NCBI GenBank assembly: GCA_905339215.1
Contig: CAJPFN010000002.1
Location: 1-48,087 of the forward strand
DNA: 48,087 nt
Direction: 5' to 3'
From: Rhizobiaceae bacterium
Lineage (GTDB): Bacteria > Pseudomonadota > Alphaproteobacteria > Rhizobiales > Rhizobiaceae
A program made the translations under genes and the position numbers. The notes beneath the pieces are model-generated. The model did not search any database, was not told where the DNA came from, and saw nothing but the letters and a program-made list of their open reading frames with translations. The first letter of the stretch is position 1; each line of letters opens with the position of its first letter. Positions 43,020 through 48,087 of the stretch are shown one piece after another.

Positions 43020-43373
43020 TCAGCCCCGCGACAGCCTGCGGTAGTTGGCGCGCACGCGCCGGCCCATCGGCTTCACCGCCGCGCGGGCGGAGAGGTGTAT
43101 GGCGCGGTCGACGATCTGCGCGGGCGACCTGCCGGCCAGCAGGTCCGGCCAGAAGCGCATCGCCGAGCCGATCATGGAGAGCTGCGCCGCGGCCATGCCC
43201 TCGGCGAGCGCCTCGGCTTTCTCGCGAACCGCGAGCGCGGTCTCGACACCGGAGATGACCTCGCCGCGCGATTCCGCCGCGAGCAGCGGCAGGCGCATCA
43301 GCACGACGGCCGGCGCGAAGGCCAGCTCGACCGCCAGCGCGGCATAGCGCCGGTCATATCCCTTGTAGAACAT
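43020..43373 (-). CDS. Small conserved-looking hypothetical protein, phasin-like helical
   Basis: A 117-residue protein, almost all helical: ALAVELAFAPAVVLMRLPLL, a coiled middle (VETALAVREKAEALAEGMAAAQLSMIG) and a basic C-terminus (PMGRRVRANYRRLSRG). The amphipathic middle followed by FWPDLLAGRSP recalls phasin-like proteins but I cannot assign a family. The frame lacks a strong competing frame on the other strand and ends 73 bases before the Coa1-domain gene starts. Confidence 0.6.
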   Translation of the reverse strand: MFYKGYDRRYAALAVELAFAPAVVLMRLPLLAAESRGEVISGVETALAVREKAEALAEGMAAAQLSMIGSAMRFWPDLLAGRSPAQIVDRAIHLSARAAVKPMGRRVRANYRRLSRG

Positions 43374-43489
43374 GGCAAACCTTCCCGCCCTGCGGTTCTT
43401 GCTGCGGATACCGGCGCCGATCGCGCCGGCCGCCGCAGGAAACGCGCGCGCCGCCTTCCGGTTGCTTCCGCCCCGCCGCCGCGGCGGAA

Positions 43490-43900
43490 TCAGCCGCGCG
43501 GCACGAACTGCGGATCGACCGGCGGGCGCAGGCCGTTGGCCAGCCGGTTGGTCTCGTTGGCCATGCCGACGACGGCCATCAGCTCCATCAGCTGCGCCTC
43601 GCTCATGCCTTTCGCGCGGGCCGACGCCGTGTGCGAATAGGTGCAGTACTCGCAGCCGTTGGTCGCCGACACCGCGATGTAGACCAGCTCCTTGGTGAGC
43701 GGGTCGAGCGCGCCCGGCCCCATCACCTGCTTGATGTCCTCCCAGGTGCGCCGGAGCAGCGCCGGATCGTGCGCCAGCACCTTCCAGAAATTGTTGATCC
43801 AGTCCGTGCCGCGCGTCTTCATGATGTCGTCGTAGACGGCGCGGACCGCGGGCGGCGCGTCCTCGTATTCGACCAGCGGGACGATTCCTCTTGCGGACAT
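43490..43900 (-). CDS. Carboxymuconolactone decarboxylase / AhpD-like protein
   Basis: The protein has 136 residues of the all-helical AhpD-like fold. The active-site motif is NGCEYCTYSHTASARAKG, with the C-x2-C pair and the following His found in peroxidase-linked AhpD-type members. It probably handles peroxides or related redox chemistry. The start at 43900 (MSARGIVPLVEYED) has GGAGAA upstream; a longer frame overlaps the aminotransferase gene. It follows that gene by 55 bases on the same strand. Confidence 0.9.
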   Translation of the reverse strand: MSARGIVPLVEYEDAPPAVRAVYDDIMKTRGTDWINNFWKVLAHDPALLRRTWEDIKQVMGPGALDPLTKELVYIAVSATNGCEYCTYSHTASARAKGMSEAQLMELMAVVGMANETNRLANGLRPPVDPQFVPRG

Positions 43901-43955
43901 GGCGTTCTCCTCGTGGAAGTAAACGGGGCGGCCCGGACCGCCCCGCAGCGAAGGA

Positions 43956-45341
43956 TCAGGCGCCCCTCTTCGCAAGGTCGGCATGCGCCAGGTCGAGCGC
44001 CTTGAGAATGCGCTCGCAGGCCATGTCGATGGTCGCGCGCGTCCAGATCAGCGGCGGCGACATGATCATCGTGTCGCCGGTGGCGCGCAGCATCATGCCG
44101 TTGGCGATGGCGTGGTCGCGGACCACGACCGCTGCGTCGCCGGCCGGCTCGAAGCGCGCCTTCGTCGCCTTGTCCCTGACGATCTCGATGGCGCCCATCA
44201 GGCCGATCGCGCGCACCTCGCCGACCAGCGGATGCCCGGCGATGCGCTCCTGCAGCGCCGTGGCGAAATAGGGGCCGGTGTCGGTCCTGACCCGTTCGAT
44301 CAGCCCCTCCTTCTCGATGATGTCGAGATTGGCCAGCGCCACAGCGCACGCTACCGGATGCCCCGAATAGGTGTAGCCGTGGTAGAACTCGCCGCCCTTC
44401 TCGACCAGCGTCGCGGCGATGCGGTCGCCGACCAGCAGCGCCGACAGCGGCTGGTAGCCCGAGGTCAGCGCCTTTGCCGTGGTGATCGTGTCCGGCTCGA
44501 GGCCGAAGGTTTGCGCGGCGAACCACGCGCCGGTGCGCCCGTAGCCGGTGATCACCTCGTCGAGCATCAAGAGCACGTCGTGCTTCCTGCAGATGCGCTG
44601 GATTTCCGGCCAGTAGCTCGCCGGCGGGATCCTGACGCCGCCGGCGCCCATCACCGGCTCGCCGATGAAGGCGGCGACGTTGTCGGCGCCCGCCTCGAGG
44701 ATGGCGTCCTCGACCGCCTTCGCCGCGCGCAGGCCGAAATCGTGGTCGCTCTCGCCGGGAAGCGCCAGCTCGTAGGCGTAGGGCTGCATGACGTGGACGA
44801 TGTTCGGCACGGCGCCGTAGAGCTGGTCGTGCATGCCCTGCATGCCGCCGAGCGAGGCGCCGGCGATCGTCGAGCCGTGATAGGCCGTCTTGCGCGAGAT
44901 GATGCGGTTCTTCTCAGGCCTGCCCTGCAGAGCCCAGAAGTGGCGCACCAGCCGCAGCGCGGTGTCGTTCGATTCCGATCCCGACGAGCCGTAGAACACC
45001 TGGTTGACGTTGGCCGGCGCGATCTCGGCCAGCCGCTGCGACAGGAGCACCGGCGTCGGCGTCGAGCAGCGGAAGAAGGAGTTGTAGTAGGGCAGCTCCT
45101 TCATCTGCCGGTAGGCCGCCTCGGCCAGTTCGTCGCGGCCGTAGCCGACATTGACGCACCACAGGCCGGCCATGCCGTCGAGGATCTCGTTGCCTTCGGA
45201 ATCGTAGATGAACGGCCCCTCGGCGCGCGTGATCATGCGTGCGCCGGCGTCGCGCAGGTCGCGGTGGTCGGTGAACGGATGGAGATGATGCGCGGCATCG
45301 ATGTGCTGGAGCTGCGCCAGAGAATAGTTCTGGTAGGTCAT
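43956..45341 (-). CDS. Class III aminotransferase (omega-amino acid/pyruvate type)
   Basis: The protein has 461 residues and PLP-dependent fold type I. Visible blocks: YDSEGNEILDGMAGLWCVNVGYGR, YYNSFFRCSTPTPVLLSQRLAE, VFYGSSGSESNDTALRLVRHFW, AFIGEPVMGAGGV, LMLDEVITGYGRTGAWFA, and TTAKALTSGYQPLSA with the PLP lysine. The family moves the terminal amino group of beta-alanine, putrescine, taurine-like or other omega-amines to pyruvate. No dehydrogenase for the resulting aldehyde is adjacent, so the amine donor is open. GAAGGG lies before the ATG. Confidence 0.93.
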   Translation of the reverse strand: MTYQNYSLAQLQHIDAAHHLHPFTDHRDLRDAGARMITRAEGPFIYDSEGNEILDGMAGLWCVNVGYGRDELAEAAYRQMKELPYYNSFFRCSTPTPVLLSQRLAEIAPANVNQVFYGSSGSESNDTALRLVRHFWALQGRPEKNRIISRKTAYHGSTIAGASLGGMQGMHDQLYGAVPNIVHVMQPYAYELALPGESDHDFGLRAAKAVEDAILEAGADNVAAFIGEPVMGAGGVRIPPASYWPEIQRICRKHDVLLMLDEVITGYGRTGAWFAAQTFGLEPDTITTAKALTSGYQPLSALLVGDRIAATLVEKGGEFYHGYTYSGHPVACAVALANLDIIEKEGLIERVRTDTGPYFATALQERIAGHPLVGEVRAIGLMGAIEIVRDKATKARFEPAGDAAVVVRDHAIANGMMLRATGDTMIMSPPLIWTRATIDMACERILKALDLAHADLAKRGA

Positions 45342-45549
45342 GGACTTGGTCCCTTCTGCTGAATCTGTCCGGCAGGCGCCGGGGCGCGGATTTCAGCGTT
45401 GGGACGGCGGCGAGTAGCCGATGCGCGCGCACAGCCGGAGAAGCTCCGCATGCCGCGTGCGCGGCGACGGCTTGACGGCTATCGAGGGCGAATACATGGC
45501 TCAGGATAGCCGAGAAGGGCCACCGCCGACAAGCGGCGTGCGCGACGCG

Positions 45550-46731
45550 CTATCCGGCCGGCGCCGACCGTGTCCTTGCCCCTGTCGCCACCGACCCCGC
45601 CAGCAGCAGCGCGAACAGCAGCCCGATCGACAGCGGCAGGCCCTGGACGCCGACCGCGTCCATGACCGCGCCCGAGAACGGCGGCACGGCGATGCCGCCG
45701 ACGCCCCAGAACATGGCAAAGGCGGCGTTGCCGGCGATCAGCGTGGCGCCGGAGAAGCGGTTGCCGAGTTCGACCAGCGCCATCGTGTAGATGCCGAGCG
45801 CCGCCGCCCCCCAGACGAAGGCGAGCGGCCATTCGAGCGGCGTGGCGAACGTTACCGGCAGAAGCGCGCATCCGGTGACGACGACCGCCGCGCACCAGGC
45901 GAGCATCCTTCCCGCCCCGTAGCGTTCGGCAAGCAAGCCGAGCGGCACCTGCAGCGCGATGTTGCCGGCGATGAAGGCGGTGAGGAAGGCGGCCACCGCC
46001 GCGTCGGCGCTGCCGTAGGCGCGGCCGTAGACCGCGGCGAGCGCCAGCAGCGCCTGCTCGGAACCGGCGACGACTGCGACTGCGACGAGCAGGAACGGCG
46101 CCAGCGGCAGGAAGCGGCGGAGCGCGGAGCCCTGGTGGTCGCCCTCGAAGGCCGGCAGGCGCGGCAGGACCACGGCGAGGCAGGCCGCGCAGCCGGCGAA
46201 GGCGGAAATCCCGATGGCGAAGGGCGGCCAGCCCTCGGTGCCGACGATGGCCAGCGCCAGCGGACCGACGGCGAAACCGGCGGAGACGAGCGACGTGTAG
46301 GCGCCCATCACCCTGCCCCGCCGCGACGCCGGCGTCATAGCGACCATCCAGGTCTCGCTGATCACGTAGAGCGGATTGACGACGAAGCCGAGCAGGAAGC
46401 GCAGCGGGAACCACAGCCAGAAATCCTGCAGCCAGCCGATCAGGGCCAGGAACACCGCGCCCAGCGCGGCGCAGGCGAGCGCCACCTTTCCCGCCCCGAA
46501 GCGATTGACCATGGGCGGGATCACCGGCGCCGACAGGATGAAGCCGAGCGGCATCATCGCCGCCGACAACCCGATCATGCCCGAGGTCCAGCCCTGGCGT
46601 TCGAGGATGAAGGAGAGCAGCGGGTAGCACAGGCCCTGGGCGACGGCGAAAACGGTCACCGTCAGCGTGATGCCGACGATCGCCGCCCAGGGGGCGGTCG
46701 CGGCGTCGGCGTCGCGTGTGGTGGCGTCCAT
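45550..46731 (-). CDS. MFS transporter (tandem paralogue 1)
   Basis: The protein has 393 residues and twelve predicted membrane helices. It carries the MFS loop motif in variant form (RFGAGKVALA after helix 2) and a matching second-half motif (ERYGAGRMLAWC). Signature stretches shared with the next gene are LSAAMMPLGFILSA, NPLYVISETW, RGRVMGAY, EGWPPFAIGI and YTMALVELGNRFSG. It resembles the YcaD-like branch of uncertain substrate. A 208-base gap separates it from the aminotransferase gene and contains nothing I can support. Confidence 0.9.
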   Translation of the reverse strand: MDATTRDADAATAPWAAIVGITLTVTVFAVAQGLCYPLLSFILERQGWTSGMIGLSAAMMPLGFILSAPVIPPMVNRFGAGKVALACAALGAVFLALIGWLQDFWLWFPLRFLLGFVVNPLYVISETWMVAMTPASRRGRVMGAYTSLVSAGFAVGPLALAIVGTEGWPPFAIGISAFAGCAACLAVVLPRLPAFEGDHQGSALRRFLPLAPFLLVAVAVVAGSEQALLALAAVYGRAYGSADAAVAAFLTAFIAGNIALQVPLGLLAERYGAGRMLAWCAAVVVTGCALLPVTFATPLEWPLAFVWGAAALGIYTMALVELGNRFSGATLIAGNAAFAMFWGVGGIAVPPFSGAVMDAVGVQGLPLSIGLLFALLLAGSVATGARTRSAPAG

Positions 46732-46822
46732 GTTCGTTCTGCGTCGTTCGAGGAAGGCGCAGCAATAGGCGAGCCGACTTGGCGGCGATATCGCCTCGGC
46801 GGGGAATTCGCCTGAGCCAGCG

Positions 46823-47971
46823 TCAGCGCCGGGAGAGCGACCGCAGCACGGCGAAGGAGACGAGGCCGAAGCCGAGCGTGGCCAGCAGCACCGGCATGCC
46901 GACCGGGCCCGCGGCCTGCATGGCGAGGCCCGAGCCCGGCGGTCCGACGATCCCGCCGGCGCCCCACATCAGTGCAAAGGCGGCATTGCCGGTGACCAGT
47001 ACCGAGCCGCGGAAGCGGTTGCCGAGTTCGACCAGCGCCATCGTGTAGACGCCGTAGCCGACGCCGCCCATGGCCAGCACGACCGGCCACGACAGCGGCG
47101 TGGTGACCAGCGCCGGCAGGAGAAGCGCACAGGACGAGTTGACCAGGGCGCAGGCGACGATCATCCGGCGGGCGCCGAACTTCTCCGCCATCACGCCGAG
47201 CGGCAGTTGCAGCAGGATGTTGCCGGCCGACATCGCGGTGATGAGACCGGCGAGCGTCGCCTCGGGCAGGCCGTAGGCGGCGCCGAACACCGGCAGCAGC
47301 GAATAGACGCTCTGCTGGGTTGCGGCCGAGACAACGACGGCGAGGAGCAGCGTCGGCGCCACCAGCCAGAAGCCGAGCACGCTGCCTTTCGGCGCGCCAT
47401 CGTCCTCGAAGCCGCGCAATCCGGCGGTCGTGGCGAAGAGCAGGCCGGCGCAGGCGGCAAAGGCGGCGATACCGACCAAAAGCGGCGGCCAGCCTTCCGA
47501 GCCGACGAAGGCCAGCGTCAGCGGACCCGCGGCATAGCCTATGCCGGTCACCGCGTTGAAGACGCCCATGATGCGGCCGCGGCGCTCCGGCGGCGCCAGT
47601 GCCAGCGTCCACACCTCGCCGAGGATGTAGAGGGGATTGATGGCGACGCCGATCAGGAAGCGGACAGGATACCAGGCGATGTCGTTCTGCAGGAGCCCGA
47701 CCAGCGTCAGCAGTGCCGAGGCAGACAGGGCGCAGACCGTCGCCAGCCCCCTCGCCCCGACCAGGCGCACCGCGGCGGGAACGAAGAACGCCGAGGCGAT
47801 CAGGCCGAGCGGCGTCATCGCCGCCGACAGGCCGATCTCGGCCGGCGTCATGCCCTGGCGCTGCATCATGAAGGTGAACAGCGGATAGCTAAGGCCCTGG
47901 GCGATGGCGAAGACGGACAGGCTGGCGATAACGCCCGTGAGGGCGGCGAACGGGAGGGAAGGCTTCGTCAT
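46823..47971 (-). CDS. MFS transporter (tandem paralogue 2)
   Basis: The protein has 382 residues and twelve predicted membrane helices, clearly homologous to the gene downstream: LSAAMTPLGLIASA, NPLYILGEVW, RGRIMGVF, EGWPPLLVGI, AEKFGARRMIVAC and YTMALVELGNRFRG. The pair arose by duplication and lies 91 bases apart on the minus strand. The two may form an efflux or uptake pair, but conserved residues give no substrate. Confidence 0.9.
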   Translation of the reverse strand: MTKPSLPFAALTGVIASLSVFAIAQGLSYPLFTFMMQRQGMTPAEIGLSAAMTPLGLIASAFFVPAAVRLVGARGLATVCALSASALLTLVGLLQNDIAWYPVRFLIGVAINPLYILGEVWTLALAPPERRGRIMGVFNAVTGIGYAAGPLTLAFVGSEGWPPLLVGIAAFAACAGLLFATTAGLRGFEDDGAPKGSVLGFWLVAPTLLLAVVVSAATQQSVYSLLPVFGAAYGLPEATLAGLITAMSAGNILLQLPLGVMAEKFGARRMIVACALVNSSCALLLPALVTTPLSWPVVLAMGGVGYGVYTMALVELGNRFRGSVLVTGNAAFALMWGAGGIVGPPGSGLAMQAAGPVGMPVLLATLGFGLVSFAVLRSLSRR

Positions 47972-48087
47972 GGTGCGCCGCCGGACCGCGCCGGTGCGGC
48001 GCCCGTCTCAACTAGCCTTCCCGTCCGGCTCCGGCAAGCGCCCGCTGCCGGCGCGCTGGTCGCCGCGGCACTGCTTTCTTTGCCGCA

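Overview
The window is GC-rich DNA with short intergenic gaps, and it reads as the chromosome of an alphaproteobacterium of the Hyphomicrobiales (Rhizobiales). The support is the icd / alaS / recA neighbourhood, LexA boxes of the alphaproteobacterial direct-repeat type (GTTC-N7-GTTC) upstream of recA, and an acpXL-fabF2XL-fabF1XL-adhXL-lpxXL cluster, which makes the very-long-chain acyl group of rhizobial and Brucella lipid A. I cannot name the genus.

Layout. Bases 1-1712: the C-terminal end of icd, a small membrane protein and a DedA protein. 1713-4933: an islet with AT-richer gaps, carrying a secreted tail-collar-fold protein and a glycosyltransferase/sulfotransferase fusion. 4934-9170: alaS, recA and the recA control region. 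9171-11091: pseudouridine degradation (psuK, psuG). 11143-11790: an OmpA-type lipoprotein. 11944-17003: a four-gene minus-strand set (dehydrogenase, FucI-like isomerase, LacD/YihT-like aldolase, YihV-like kinase), interrupted on the other strand by a secreted histidine phosphatase. 17216-22057: the lipid A long-chain cluster. 22045-26641: soeABC, a cytoplasmic molybdenum sulfite dehydrogenase anchored to the quinone pool. 26790-34887: an L,D-transpeptidase, an M20 hydrolase, a complete Dpp/Opp-type ABC importer and a sugar-nucleotide-type epimerase. 34893-37664: TerB-like protein, TSUP (TauE/SafE) permease, AraC regulator and VOC protein. 37677-39757: cobQ next to a DMSP-lyase-family cupin. 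39861-42005: acyl-CoA dehydrogenase and 3-hydroxyisobutyrate dehydrogenase (valine branch). 42006-42295: a structured intergenic stretch with a strong terminator, probably a small RNA. 42296-48087: Coa1-domain protein, a small hypothetical, an AhpD-like protein, a class III aminotransferase and two tandem MFS paralogues.

The most interesting part is 11944-17003. The kinase aligns without gaps to my memory of E. coli YihV (6-deoxy-6-sulfofructose kinase) and keeps Lys27, Asn109 and Arg138, the residues I recall binding the sulfonate. With a YihT-like Schiff-base aldolase, a FucI-fold isomerase and a Gfo/Idh/MocA protein, this looks like an alphaproteobacterial sulfo-EMP-type sulfoquinovose pathway. 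It lacks a transporter and a clearly dedicated sulfolactaldehyde enzyme. Sulfur is a recurring theme in the window: sulfotransferase fusion, sulfosugar set, SoeABC, a TSUP permease of the sulfite-exporter family and a DMSP-lyase cupin. That these genes work together is inference.

The lipid A cluster has two further points of interest. Its first ketosynthase has lost the catalytic Cys, His and Lys, like a chain-length factor, while the second is intact; and fabZXL, normally next to acpXL, is absent.
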